A stretch of DNA of 22,023 bases from an uncultured Clostridia bacterium (GCA_937891215.1 CALAEU010000276.1:1-22023); one strand, 5' to 3'; positions 14,166 through 22,023 are shown, counted from the first letter of the stretch. The notes: generated from the letters alone by a model not told the origin. Program-made: numbers and translations.

Positions 14166-15056
14166 TTAACCCTTAATTCTTGCTAAATCTTTATAACTGA
14201 TAAGTTCAATACCAAGAGATTTAATGTGTTGTAATGTTTTTGGGTCTGAGAAAAGTTTGTGTTCCCATACTCTTCTTTGCCATGAACCTGTAATTGCTTT
14301 AAGTTCATCGCATTCAAATGCAGGATGAATATAAGTTTCAGTAACACCTGCAGGAAAACTTCTGTAAAGTTCATAGATGTATTCTCTGTATTGTTCATAG
14401 TCATCTTTCCAAGGACCGCTCCAGTCACCAGGAATAAGGTAATCTGGCATTAAAACACCATGGTCTTTTGCATAAGCGGTAAATTTAGAAAATGCCATTT
14501 TTATAATTTCTTCAGGAAGTTGAATGTCAAGCATTTCGTTACCCATCATTTCAGGAATGAATGTGCCTGGGAAACGGAAAGGTAATTTATATTCTGCAGC
14601 AAGGTCAAAAATAAGTTGAAGGAGTTCAAGTCTGCCGGTTGCAATACCATAAAGTGAACCCATGTGGTTATCAAGGTGAGATGGTTCGATACCAAATGAC
14701 TTAAATCTTTCAATTTGCGCACGGATTTCTGCTTCTACTTCGTCAAGGTCAGCAGCTTCTTCGAACTGGTCTGACTCGTGATGCATAAAACCCTCACTAT
14801 CACGAAGAGAAGATGTATTATTTTCTGCAACAGGACCCCATCTGTATTCGCCCCATTCACTTGTGAATGTAAGGTGAACACCTACTGCATATTCAGGGTT
14901 ATTTTTTGCCCAGATACCTGCATTTTTTGCCCATCCGCAAGGTGTCATAATTGTTGAAGATGTAATTCCGCCTTTTTTGAATAAATCTGCAACCGCCATA
15001 TTTGCGGCACGGCACATACCAAAATCATCTGCATTAATAATAAGATACTTGTCCAT
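14166..15056 (-). CDS. YdjC/ChbG-family carbohydrate deacetylase
   Basis: The 296-residue protein begins YLIINADDFGMCRAANMA, with the metal-binding Asp pair D10-D11. VGVHLTFTSEWG supplies H61 and SHLDNHMGSLYG supplies H127 and H131, the family's metal ligands. ChbG-type enzymes remove an acetyl group from chitobiose or related N-acetylated oligosaccharides in the cytoplasm. No signal peptide is present. Start follows AAGGAG with good spacing. The gene lies 24 bases after the peptidoglycan-binding membrane protein gene, so the two are co-transcribed. The substrate is not determined by the sequence; peptidoglycan-derived or mucin-derived amino sugars are plausible. Confidence 0.85.
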   Translation of the reverse strand: MDKYLIINADDFGMCRAANMAVADLFKKGGITSSTIMTPCGWAKNAGIWAKNNPEYAVGVHLTFTSEWGEYRWGPVAENNTSSLRDSEGFMHHESDQFEEAADLDEVEAEIRAQIERFKSFGIEPSHLDNHMGSLYGIATGRLELLQLIFDLAAEYKLPFRFPGTFIPEMMGNEMLDIQLPEEIIKMAFSKFTAYAKDHGVLMPDYLIPGDWSGPWKDDYEQYREYIYELYRSFPAGVTETYIHPAFECDELKAITGSWQRRVWEHKLFSDPKTLQHIKSLGIELISYKDLARIKG

Positions 15057-15080
15057 TTTATTTAACTCCTTAGAAAAGAA

Positions 15081-16622
15081 TTATTTATTATCTGAAGAAT
15101 TTACAATACCTTTTTTGGCTTGTTCTTCGAGTTTTAACTTTCTTTGCTTCATTTCGTAAAGCGACATAGATGCTTTAATCTCACCATCATCAGAGTAATC
15201 AAATTCGTTGAAACTGTTAAAGTTTATAGGAGTATCCATCACTTCAAATGTAACTTCTTCTGTCTTTGCTTCAGTTTCTGTTTTTTCTTCTTGTTCAGGT
15301 TCTGCCTGAGATTCCTCTATCATTTCATCCTGAGCTTCCTCTGTTGTAACTTCATCTTCTTTGATTTCTTCCGCTACAACATCTTCCTGAATTTCTGTTA
15401 CTTCTCTGGGTTCAATTTCTTCTGATGTTTCTGTCTTTTCCTGAACTTCAACTTCTTGTTGACGTTCAGAAATTTCTGTTTCATTTTGTGAAATCAAACT
15501 ATCAGTTCTTCTGTCAAATAATGATTTAATTTCTCTTTTTTCTTCCTGTTCTTCATTGTCAACTGTATAATCTGACAAGGATTGTAAAGTGCTTGATGGT
15601 TTTAAACTTGAAGCACCACCGAGTTCTCTTGTTCTTCTTGTCCCCTTTTTCTTTTCTTTAGTTGGGTTTACTATTTCACCATTTTCAGAAAGAGTTATAT
15701 TTTTTCTTTTAATGTGAACAATTATAAATACTGCTGCAATAGCAAATATCCATACAATAACAAGAATTACAATTATAACTGTAACAGTTACATCCGGCGC
15801 TTGTTTTTTATCACCTTGTGGAGTTGTGTTACCCACTGTGTTAAAGACTGCAGGTGACGATGTCCCTTGCCCAGAAACACCATTTATGTAATCATTGTAC
15901 ATCTGCTCTGCTTTTTCAATTACTTCCTGTGAAGCAATTCCATCAACAGTTATACCATATTTCAACTGTAAAGTTTTAACTGCAGCGGCAGTAGCATCAT
16001 CATACTCGCCTGTTATAGGATTCTGAAGACCACATTCTGTATAAATGAGAATCCACTGTAACCATTTAACACCGTCGCTTTTGTCACCTGGATTCAAAGA
16101 TCCTGTTGGCTTCGCATACGGAATAACTGTAGTATTATAATCTACATATTCACCATTTATTGCAGCATTTGTTGAACTTAATGTATTATTATTTTGCTGA
16201 ACATTACCAGTACCGAAACTGCCAGTATTAAATCCACCAGTAACTGCAGGAGTTATAGGGTCAAAAAAGTTACTGCCAGTAGTCTGTTTATTGGTGCTTG
16301 GTATAATATCTTTAAAAGAATCAAAGATGCCAGAAAAAATACCGCCAATACCTTCTACTTTGTCGTTTACCTGTTCAGAAACATCTTCGTCCTGAAATAC
16401 ACTTTCAACAACACCGCCAACAAAATCACCGATACCATCACCAGTAACATTGTTTAAAATACCACCTTTTGTAGTTGCAGTTGTACCTGCATCGTAAGTG
16501 ACGTTTACATCGTCATCATACATATCATCTGGTAAATCGTCAGTTGTTGCTGAACCTACAACCGTTAACACGGAAGAAAGCAAAATAACTAAAGAAAGAA
16601 TAACTAAAAATGATTTTTTCAT
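15081..16622 (-). CDS. Transmembrane protein with extracellular peptidoglycan-binding domain and acidic cytoplasmic tail
   Basis: The 513-residue protein has a clear signal peptide (KKSFLVILSLVILLSSVLTVV), then a low-complexity Asp/Asn/Gly-rich outer region. A PG_binding_1 domain follows at about residues 185-245 (SDGVKWLQWILIYTECGLQN through YGITVDGIASQEV), and a single membrane span at about 280-307 (VTVIIVILVIVWIFAIAAVF) followed by IKRKN. The inner 200 residues are very Glu-rich (VEVQEKTETSEEIEPREVTE and similar) and end in a short conserved-looking motif region INFNSFNEFDYSDDGEIKAS. It looks like a wall-anchored sensor or organiser whose acidic tail may recruit a cytoplasmic partner. No enzymatic domain is visible. 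It is the first gene of the operon with the deacetylase. Confidence 0.75.
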   Translation of the reverse strand: MKKSFLVILSLVILLSSVLTVVGSATTDDLPDDMYDDDVNVTYDAGTTATTKGGILNNVTGDGIGDFVGGVVESVFQDEDVSEQVNDKVEGIGGIFSGIFDSFKDIIPSTNKQTTGSNFFDPITPAVTGGFNTGSFGTGNVQQNNNTLSSTNAAINGEYVDYNTTVIPYAKPTGSLNPGDKSDGVKWLQWILIYTECGLQNPITGEYDDATAAAVKTLQLKYGITVDGIASQEVIEKAEQMYNDYINGVSGQGTSSPAVFNTVGNTTPQGDKKQAPDVTVTVIIVILVIVWIFAIAAVFIIVHIKRKNITLSENGEIVNPTKEKKKGTRRTRELGGASSLKPSSTLQSLSDYTVDNEEQEEKREIKSLFDRRTDSLISQNETEISERQQEVEVQEKTETSEEIEPREVTEIQEDVVAEEIKEDEVTTEEAQDEMIEESQAEPEQEEKTETEAKTEEVTFEVMDTPINFNSFNEFDYSDDGEIKASMSLYEMKQRKLKLEEQAKKGIVNSSDNK

Positions 16623-16664
16623 AATTCCTCACTCTAAAAATAATCAAACTCTCGTATGTTAAGC

Positions 16665-16693
16665 ATTATAACACTACAAACATAAAAAATCAA
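16665..16693 (-). promoter_or_regulatory. Promoter of the PG-binding protein / deacetylase operon
   Basis: On the minus strand TTGATT (16693-16688) and TATAAT (16670-16665) are separated by 17 bases. Predicted start is near 16658, about 35 bases before the ATG at 16622, which follows GTGAGGAAT. Confidence 0.7.
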
Positions 16694-16791
16694 CCAAAAA
16701 GCAAAACAAAACAGCATTTTTGTTAAAATACCCTATTTATATATAGGAATTCTGTGTATATTGATGATAAAGCATTAAAAAATATAAAAAA

Positions 16792-16819
16792 CGATGCCAG
16801 AATTTAACATCTGACATCG
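16792..16819 (-). terminator. Terminator of the nanA operon
   Basis: CGATGCCAGA (16792-16801) pairs with TCTGACATCG (16810-16819) with one wobble or mismatch. On the minus strand it is followed by TTTTTTATATTTTTT. It lies 8 bases after the stop of the acyltransferase gene. Confidence 0.8.
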
Positions 16820-16826
16820 ATAAAAC

Positions 16827-17747
16827 TTATTCACCTAATATAATTTCTGGATTATTAAAAATCTCTTCAAGTTTTCTTATAAAAGGAGCAACCTCAGCAA
16901 AATCAAGGGCTCTGTGGTCAAAGCAGATTGTAAGCGGAAGAATAGTTCTTATATCAATTTTTTCTTCACCATTTTCATCTGTTACAACAATAGGCTTTTT
17001 CTGAACTGCACAAACAGCCATAGCACAAACCATTGGCGGAATAATCATAAGAACACTTGCGTCGCCTCTTAAGCCTCTTACAAGATTACCAACATTTGTA
17101 ACAAGAAATGTTCCCTGTGCTAAATCGTCACGGGTAATTCTGTCAGTTTCAGGAATTGCATAATAAGCTTTTTTCTCTGCACCCTTTAAAGTAACAACTC
17201 TGTGCTTTTTCTGTGATTTCGCACCAAAAATTCTCAAAGCAGCTTTAATAAAGTGACCCTTTTTAAGTGCTTTGATTGTATCGTAAATTGAAACAGAGTA
17301 AAGTGCTTCTGTAAGATTTGTATTAGCAAGTTTTCTGTTTATATCGGCAGAAAGTTTACCAATCTCCTGAAGTGATTTGTTGCCCATATCTTTCATATTG
17401 ATAGTCATCATTGTACCGTCAGGAAGTGGCCATGGAACTGAAATATCAATATTATCAAATGTAGTAAGTTTACCACGAACAAGTTTCTTTTCAAAATGAA
17501 GGTGAGAGTTCATTTCTGGTGCTTCTTTAAGCGCTTCAGCAATTGATTTTAAAAGAACACCGTTAAATGTTACTTTATACTCGTCATCCTTATGTTTTGC
17601 ACTATATTCTTTGAAAGCAGCCTGGAATTTTGTAATATCCGGCTCGTATGTATAACAAACATGAGGGATTGTTTTCCAGCTTTCGCTTGTCATGTTTGCA
17701 ACAATTTTTCTTTGAATACCAAATCTTGTAATATGTCTGATGCCCAT
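16827..17747 (-). CDS. Stand-alone CAT-fold acyltransferase (2-oxoacid dehydrogenase E2 catalytic-domain-like)
   Basis: The 306-residue protein has the layout of the E2 catalytic domain (2-oxoacid_dh) without lipoyl or E3-binding domains. Recognisable elements are SWKTIPHVCYTYEPDIT near the start, FNGVLLKSIAEALKEAPEMN, NIDISVPWPLPDGTMMTINM, GTFLVTNVGNLVRG and the C-terminal LPLTICFDHRALDFAE. The last carries the HxxxD catalytic motif but with F in place of the usual G after Asp. Such proteins use acyl-CoA to acylate a small substrate, as in chloramphenicol acetyltransferase. It follows N-acetylneuraminate lyase by 38 bases and shares its promoter and terminator. Whether it acts on sialic acid or amino-sugar derivatives is only a guess from context. 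Confidence 0.75.
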   Translation of the reverse strand: MGIRHITRFGIQRKIVANMTSESWKTIPHVCYTYEPDITKFQAAFKEYSAKHKDDEYKVTFNGVLLKSIAEALKEAPEMNSHLHFEKKLVRGKLTTFDNIDISVPWPLPDGTMMTINMKDMGNKSLQEIGKLSADINRKLANTNLTEALYSVSIYDTIKALKKGHFIKAALRIFGAKSQKKHRVVTLKGAEKKAYYAIPETDRITRDDLAQGTFLVTNVGNLVRGLRGDASVLMIIPPMVCAMAVCAVQKKPIVVTDENGEEKIDIRTILPLTICFDHRALDFAEVAPFIRKLEEIFNNPEIILGE

Positions 17748-17785
17748 TTTATGTAACCATCCTTAGAAATTAAAAAATATTTTTA

Positions 17786-18673
17786 TTAAAAGAAATAACC
17801 AATATCTGTAAGTTCTTGTTTAAGAGATTCTTTTTCAGCGTCTGTAAGTGCTGTGCCAGGGAATACCGCTTCACCAGAATCAATTCCTAAAAGTGTAAGA
17901 ATGTATTTAATTGAACGGATAACACCATATTTAATAATAAGAGTAACAACTTTATTAATTTTATATTGTTGCTCCTGGGCTGCTCTTATATCGCCTTTCA
18001 TAAACAAATCATAAAGTTTGCAATATTCTGAACAGAGAACATTATATGTTGAACCAATACCAGCATCTGCACCCATTGAAAGACCACAAAGAAGCATTTC
18101 ATCTGGTCCGTTAATAACATTAATGTCACCATTATTGAGTTCTTTAATTCTATGTAATGAATAGAAATCTGTCAATGTGAATTTAACACCGATAATACCA
18201 TCAATTTTAATGAGTTTATCCATAAGTGAAACAATATCACCTGTGTAAAGCCCTTGAGCATACGCAATAACAGGAAGTTCTGAAGCATCTGCTATTTTTT
18301 TGTAATACTCAATAATTTCGTTGTCGTTATATTTATAGTAGAAGTTAGGAACAACGCTTGAAACTGCATCGCAACCGCATTCTTTCGCGTGTTTTGAAAG
18401 AATAATAGCTTCTTCAGGTGAAGCTGCACCAACATGGTTAATAATAATACCACGGTTGTTACTGTATTCTACAGTAGCTTCTGCAATTTCTTTTCGTTTT
18501 TCTACTGTAAGCACAGGACCTTCGCCAGTTGAACCACAAATATAAAAACCTTTAGCGCCTTGTTCATAGTTCATATCAATATTCTTTTTAATACTACTTT
18601 TCAGAACATTACCATCCTTATCGAATGGTGTAATAAGTGCAGGTGCAATACCTTTAAGTAAAATGTTGCTCAT
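17786..18673 (-). CDS. nanA: N-acetylneuraminate lyase
   Basis: I choose the start at 18673 (MSNILLKGIAPAL) because AAAGGAA lies at correct distance before it; the in-frame ATG at 18691 would be only about ten bases from the predicted transcription start. The 295-residue protein is a DHDPS/NAL-family aldolase with GFYICGSTGEGPVL (residues 42-55), Tyr138 (PVIAYAQG) and the Schiff-base Lys164 (GVKFTLTDFY). The stretch NGPDEMLLCGLSMGADAGIG followed by STYNV is characteristic of the sialic acid lyase branch rather than dihydrodipicolinate synthase. It splits N-acetylneuraminate to N-acetylmannosamine and pyruvate in the cytoplasm. A consensus promoter precedes it. Confidence 0.82.
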   Translation of the reverse strand: MSNILLKGIAPALITPFDKDGNVLKSSIKKNIDMNYEQGAKGFYICGSTGEGPVLTVEKRKEIAEATVEYSNNRGIIINHVGAASPEEAIILSKHAKECGCDAVSSVVPNFYYKYNDNEIIEYYKKIADASELPVIAYAQGLYTGDIVSLMDKLIKIDGIIGVKFTLTDFYSLHRIKELNNGDINVINGPDEMLLCGLSMGADAGIGSTYNVLCSEYCKLYDLFMKGDIRAAQEQQYKINKVVTLIIKYGVIRSIKYILTLLGIDSGEAVFPGTALTDAEKESLKQELTDIGYFF

Positions 18674-18706
18674 AAGCTCATTCCTTTCCATAATTCGCTA
18701 ATATAA

Positions 18707-18735
18707 ATTATAACAAAACAAATTATGAATGTCAA
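18707..18735 (-). promoter_or_regulatory. Consensus promoter of nanA
   Basis: On the minus strand TTGACA (18735-18730) and TATAAT (18712-18707) are separated by exactly 17 bases, a perfect housekeeping promoter. Predicted start is near 18700. A promoter this strong in a catabolic operon normally needs a repressor. Confidence 0.85.
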
Positions 18736-18751
18736 TTCACTAACTTAATAA

Positions 18752-18771
18752 AAATTAAGAATTCTTAATTT
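18752..18771. promoter_or_regulatory. 20-bp perfect palindrome between nanA and the EEP gene
   Basis: AAATTAAGAATTCTTAATTT reads the same on both strands. It lies 16 bases upstream of the nanA -35 box and 31 bases upstream of the plus-strand -35 box of the divergent gene, so it could be a shared operator. No T-run follows in a useful position for termination. Confidence 0.55.
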
Positions 18772-18802
18772 CTGCAATTCGTACAAATTAAAGATAGCAT
18801 CA

Positions 18803-18832
18803 TTGTCAAAAATGCTAATACGCTTTTATAAT
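18803..18832 (+). promoter_or_regulatory. Probable promoter of the EEP protein gene
   Basis: TTGTCA (18803-18808) and TATAAT (18827-18832) are spaced by 18 bases, with predicted start near 18839, about 29 bases before the ATG. Confidence 0.6.
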
Positions 18833-18867
18833 TTAATTTTTTCAGACAGATTACAAATACTAAGTCT

Positions 18868-19809
18868 ATGAATAAGAAAAGACACATTTCAATTACAATA
18901 ATTATAACTATATTAACACTTATTATCTGCCCCATTATATACAACCAACCTTTTATTGAATACAATTTATATATAGGCAAAAAAGAAACAGTATACAAAG
19001 AACAGATAAAAAAAGATAATTTAATACTGTGTAAAGAAGAGAACGAAATAAGAATTATGACACTCAATCTGCTTGCTCATTATAAATCCTGGGGTGGCAA
19101 ACCTGTAGAGCAACGGAGTAATATATTCTTCTCAATTCGTGATGGTTATTCCCCTGATGTTTTAGGTCTTCAGGAAATGTGCTTTGACTGGTACAACGAA
19201 ATAACAAAAAATAAAAGTGATTATAAATTTGTTTCACCTTTAAAAACTGCTTTTCCACAAAAGATGACTGCTATTCTTTACAATTCCAGTACAGTAGAAC
19301 TTATAGAGAGTGGCAGTATCACCTTTTCTGATTGCTGGAATTTTAAATCAAGACGAGCTGTATGGGGTGTTTTCAGACATAAAAAAACAGATAAGATTTT
19401 TACTGTCATTAATACACATTTAAGTTTTCTTGAAGAGTCCGAAGAAGAGAAAAATTTCTTCACTCAAACCTGTCAAGTCAACGAACTTTACACAACCACA
19501 CAAAGCCTTGAATTACAATACCCCTACCCTATTTTTGTGATTGGTGACTTCAACACAAAAAGACGAGTTTCTTACCAAAAACCCGTTATCAATTCTGGAA
19601 GTTACGGAATACTGAATTCGCTTTATACCGATAGTGAAGATATAGCAAAAAACAAATATTTTGGTGAAAATTTTAATTTCAACAACACTCTTAACGACCA
19701 TATTTTTATTAAAGGTGATGTAACTGTTAAAAACCTTTCATTGCTCTCGCAAGATTGTTTTTGTGAGTTAAGCGACCACTACCCTCTTTTTGCAGATATA
19801 AAATTGTAA
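18868..19809 (+). CDS. Membrane-anchored endonuclease/exonuclease/phosphatase (EEP) family protein
   Basis: The 313-residue protein has an N-terminal membrane segment (about residues 7-25) and then an EEP domain: IRIMTLNLL (N67), DVLGLQEM (E103), TVINTHLS, FVIGDFNTK, LNDHIF and the terminal SDHYPLF (D303-H304). These are the metal-binding and catalytic residues of the DNase I/exonuclease III/sphingomyelinase fold. With an outward-facing anchored domain it may be a phosphodiesterase acting on lipid head groups or extracellular nucleic acid. No strong ribosome binding site precedes the ATG, so expression may be low. It is divergent from nanA and not obviously linked in function. Confidence 0.8.
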   Translation: MNKKRHISITIIITILTLIICPIIYNQPFIEYNLYIGKKETVYKEQIKKDNLILCKEENEIRIMTLNLLAHYKSWGGKPVEQRSNIFFSIRDGYSPDVLGLQEMCFDWYNEITKNKSDYKFVSPLKTAFPQKMTAILYNSSTVELIESGSITFSDCWNFKSRRAVWGVFRHKKTDKIFTVINTHLSFLEESEEEKNFFTQTCQVNELYTTTQSLELQYPYPIFVIGDFNTKRRVSYQKPVINSGSYGILNSLYTDSEDIAKNKYFGENFNFNNTLNDHIFIKGDVTVKNLSLLSQDCFCELSDHYPLFADIKL

Positions 19810-19834
19810 GACGATTTTTTGTGTATTTTAATAA

Positions 19835-19863
19835 TTGACCTTAAATATATAATTGTATAAAAT
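19835..19863 (+). promoter_or_regulatory. Probable promoter of the M28 peptidase gene
   Basis: TTGACC (19835-19840) and TAAAAT (19858-19863) are spaced by 17 bases, about 32 bases before the ATG at 19896. Confidence 0.55.
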
Positions 19864-19895
19864 TAAATAGTAATTTTTACTTGGGGAGTGTATTT

Positions 19896-21173
19896 ATGGA
19901 TTTATCAAATCTCATTAAAAACAAAAAAATTTCGGCACAGTATATGATTGATGAAATCACTCATATCTGTAAAACAATGCCAAAACGTGACCCTGGTTCA
20001 GAGGGTGAAAAACAAGCCTGTGAATACATGGCAGAAACTTTAAGTAACGAATGTGGTTGTGAAAGAGTAGAAATTGAATCATTCAAAGAGAACCCTGGTT
20101 CTTTCTTTGGGTGGATTTACATAACTTTCACTTTAGTACTTTCCGCAGTTGCTTTATTTTTTATATGCCCTGTTATTTCAATTCCGCTTATAGTGTAAAA
20201 ATTTTTATTGGCGATTTTTCAATTTGGTATGTACAAAAAGATAGTTGACTGGGTTTTCCCCCAGAAGACAGGTCACAATGTCACCGCAATAAAATCCTGT
20301 AAAGGTGAAGTTAAAAGAAGAATTCTCTTTAATGGTCACCCTGATGCTTGTTGGGAATGGCCTGTAAACTACCGTTTAGGCGGTGTGTTTTTTGAAGGTC
20401 ACATTGTTGTAGCAACTCTTGGTGCGTTTTATTATTTGGTGCTTTCAATTATTTACATAGTAAACAACGGCATTACATTCGGTATAATTGATACAGATTC
20501 AACACTCTTTAAAATGGCACTCTGGGGACTTCTTTTTGTTCCGTTTATGATTGGTATGTTCTTTATGTGGAACGAAAAAAGAGTTGTTGACGGTGCTAAC
20601 GACAACCTATCTGGTTGCTACATGGGTATTGCAATTTTAAAAGCATTAAAAGACAATAACATTGAATTCGAAAATACAGAAGTTGGTGTTATTATTTCAG
20701 GTTCTGAAGAAGCAGGACTTCGTGGTTCTACATTCTGGGCAGAAAAACACAAAGATGAATTTTCAGATGTACCTACTTTCATTTATTCTTATGACACAAT
20801 TTATGACCCGAAATACTTAATGACAAACTACCGTGATTTAAATGGTACTGTTAAAGTTGACAAAGATGTTTCAGACTTGTTTATGGAATGTGCAGAAGAA
20901 CTTAACATTCATTGCTTAAAAGGTATGGTTCCACCTCTTGGCGGTGCTACTGACTCTGCAGCATTTGCAAAGGCAGGTATGAGAGCAACAGGCATTACAG
21001 GTCTTAACCACAATTTACAGAACTATTACCACACAAGACGCGACACTTATGACAATATGAATTTAGATGGTCTTGCTGACTGCTTTGCAGTAAGTGTTAA
21101 AGTTCTTGAAAAATTTGACGCTGGTGCAAAACAGACCGGTACTGCAAAAGATAAAGAATTAGTTACTAAATAA
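19896..21173 (+). pseudogene. M28-family metallopeptidase interrupted by an in-frame TAA
   Basis: Translation from ATG 19896 (after GGGGAG) gives 100 residues, including a membrane segment (GWIYITFTLVLSAVALFFIC), then TAA at 20196-20198. The same frame stays open past that stop to 21173 and encodes the whole catalytic part: NGHPDACWEWP, VDGANDNLSGC, ISGSEEAGLRGS, YSYDTIYDP and LNHNLQNYYHTRRDT. These supply the two-zinc ligands and the catalytic Glu of M28 aminopeptidases, with two further membrane segments. Without the stop the protein would have 425 residues. A downstream TTG at 20208 has no convincing ribosome binding site. This is most simply a nonsense mutation; a sequencing error is the alternative. 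Confidence 0.8.
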
Positions 21174-21186
21174 AGAGATGATTAAA

Positions 21187-21627
21187 ATGACACATAGTGA
21201 AAAAGGTGCTAAGTATTTCTCAGATGGTTACAACTGCAGTCAATCAGTTGTTTTAGCGTACTGTGATGATTTGAAATTAGATAAAGAATTAGCATTAAAA
21301 ATGTCTTCTTCATTTGGTGGTGGAATGGGCAGACTACGCGAGGTATGCGGTGCAGTAACAGGTATGTTTTTTGTTGCTGGTATTCTTCATGGTTACTCAA
21401 ACCCTACTGACAAAAAGGCTAAAGATGAGCACTACAAACTCATTCAGGAACTCTCGGAAGAATTCAAAACAGTTCACTCAACATATATCTGCAAAGATTT
21501 GTTGAAAGTTGCAGGTAAGCAATCCCCCATTTCAGACGAAAGAACCCCTGAATATTACAAAACAAGACCTTGTGTAAGATTTGTAATTACCTCGTGTGAG
21601 ATATTGGATAAGTATTTTTTTAGTTAA
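21187..21627 (+). CDS. C_GCAxxG_C_C family protein
   Basis: I prefer the ATG at 21187, nine bases after AAAGAG, over the one at 21178. The roughly 146-residue protein shows the family's spaced cysteines: GYNCSQSV near the start, then VCGAVTGMFFVAG (the GCAxxG-like element, here CGAVTG), YICKDLL, RPCVRF and SCEIL. The cysteine pattern suggests a redox or metal cofactor role, which has not been defined for the family. It follows the peptidase gene by 13 bases and probably shares its transcript, ending at the strong terminator just downstream. Confidence 0.8.
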   Translation: MTHSEKGAKYFSDGYNCSQSVVLAYCDDLKLDKELALKMSSSFGGGMGRLREVCGAVTGMFFVAGILHGYSNPTDKKAKDEHYKLIQELSEEFKTVHSTYICKDLLKVAGKQSPISDERTPEYYKTRPCVRFVITSCEILDKYFFS

Positions 21628-21628
21628 C

Positions 21629-21664
21629 AAAACAGCCGATACAACTGTATCGGCTGTTTTTATA
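21629..21664. terminator. Bidirectional terminator
   Basis: AAAACAGCCGATACA (21629-21643) and TGTATCGGCTGTTTT (21646-21660) are perfect 15-base inverted arms, with Ts after the right arm and, on the minus strand, after the left. It separates the convergent C_GCAxxG_C_C and kinase-like genes. Confidence 0.9.
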
Positions 21665-22023
21665 TATCAATTTCATATTTATCATCAATAAGTACATAAT
21701 TAACATTATATTTCTTTGCAAGTTCAAGAATATTTTTATTATCATTAAACACATTTTCAATTGTACAATCATCACACAGACGATTTTCAATTACATTTTC
21801 ATACTTTTTAATATCATCAAAATGATTTTTTATATAATTCTCGCTCATAACAATACAATAATATTTTATATTGTCGAGATATTCTTTACTGAAATCATTC
21901 TCATAATCAAAAGGTATGTAGCACCCCTCAATAATTAAATTCTGCTTATTTTCAATAGCAGTTTTAATCATTTCACGAACAATCGGCCACAAGTATTCGG
22001 TTAATTCATTATCATCCATAGGG
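21660..22023 (-). CDS. C-terminal part of a P-loop kinase-like protein (partial)
   Basis: The reading frame is open to the right edge. An in-frame ATG at 22019 gives 119 residues, but the sequence (ELTEYLWPIVREMIKTAIEN, then QNLIIEGCYIPFDYENDF and a LVID-like C-terminal strand YNVNYVLIDD) looks like the second half of a small-molecule kinase of the P-loop type. The Walker A loop would lie outside the window. IIEGCYIP resembles the substrate-side strand and loop of such kinases. I therefore treat it as truncated by the window end. The substrate is unknown. Confidence 0.6.
   Translation of the reverse strand, partial: PMDDNELTEYLWPIVREMIKTAIENKQNLIIEGCYIPFDYENDFSKEYLDNIKYYCIVMSENYIKNHFDDIKKYENVIENRLCDDCTIENVFNDNKNILELAKKYNVNYVLIDDKYEIDI

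Noticed and set aside
14183..14428. Overlapping frames inside the deacetylase and other genes
   Set aside because: They lie within strongly supported genes, lack ribosome binding sites and have low-complexity translations.
16732..16747. AT-rich palindrome CCTATTTATATATAGG as an operator
   Set aside because: The arms are only five bases apart from generic AT alternation, and the site is 40 bases upstream of the -35 box, so support is too weak.
17786..18673. Dihydrodipicolinate synthase (dapA)
   Set aside because: The GSTGE, GVKFTLTDFY and NGPDE...GADAGIGSTYNV segments fit the N-acetylneuraminate lyase branch better.

Overview
The window is low-GC, AT-rich DNA with strong AAGGAG/GGAGG ribosome binding sites and typical Firmicutes protein families (Prp protease with LNLQLFA capsid leaders, C_GCAxxG_C_C protein, XRE repressor with an ImmA-like partner). 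It most likely comes from a gut-type anaerobic member of the Clostridia (Oscillospiraceae/Lachnospiraceae-like). That placement is inferred from gene content and composition, not from a marker gene.

Region 1 (about 1-12,600, minus strand) is the structural half of a prophage, read from right to left: a small Cys/His protein, a small-terminase-like protein, the large terminase (broken by a one-base frameshift), a P22-type portal, a phage-encoded Prp-like cysteine protease, a scaffold, an N4-gp56-type major capsid protein, a small protein, a connector, a large tail-hub/stabilisation-like protein, a coiled-coil fibre protein, a DUF859-like protein, a peptidoglycan-binding virion protein and a holin-associated membrane protein. 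A decayed holin reading frame follows at the left edge. No tape measure, tail tube or sheath gene is present, so the virion is probably podovirus-like. The head module looks like a self-contained maturation cassette: the scaffold and the capsid protein both begin with LNLQLFA, the known target motif of Prp, and the Prp-like gene lies directly upstream of them.

Region 2 (12,480-13,270) is the switch. A repressor and a small ImmA-like metalloprotease gene read rightwards, divergent from the structural operon. An excellent leftward promoter (TTGAAA-17-TATAAT) has an 18-bp perfect palindrome filling its spacer. A rightward promoter (TTGACA-17-TATAGT) serves the repressor, with a second imperfect palindrome between the two. 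The repressor therefore appears to control the packaging/structural operon directly. No replication, recombination or integrase gene is visible on this side.

Region 3 (13,250-14,165) lies between prophage and chromosome, where an integrase or att site would be expected. It instead holds an orphan multi-pass membrane protein bracketed by heptanucleotide tandem repeats (GGAAACA type) in opposite orientation, and ends in a bidirectional terminator whose arms carry a related heptamer.

Region 4 (14,166-22,023) looks chromosomal. A minus-strand operon encodes a peptidoglycan-binding transmembrane protein and a YdjC/ChbG-type deacetylase. A second minus-strand operon encodes N-acetylneuraminate lyase and a stand-alone CAT-fold acyltransferase. 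Plus-strand genes encode a membrane-anchored endonuclease/exonuclease/phosphatase protein, an M28 peptidase split by an in-frame TAA, and a C_GCAxxG_C_C protein. At the right edge is the C-terminal part of a likely P-loop kinase on the minus strand. The carbohydrate genes suggest use of host or microbial amino sugars.
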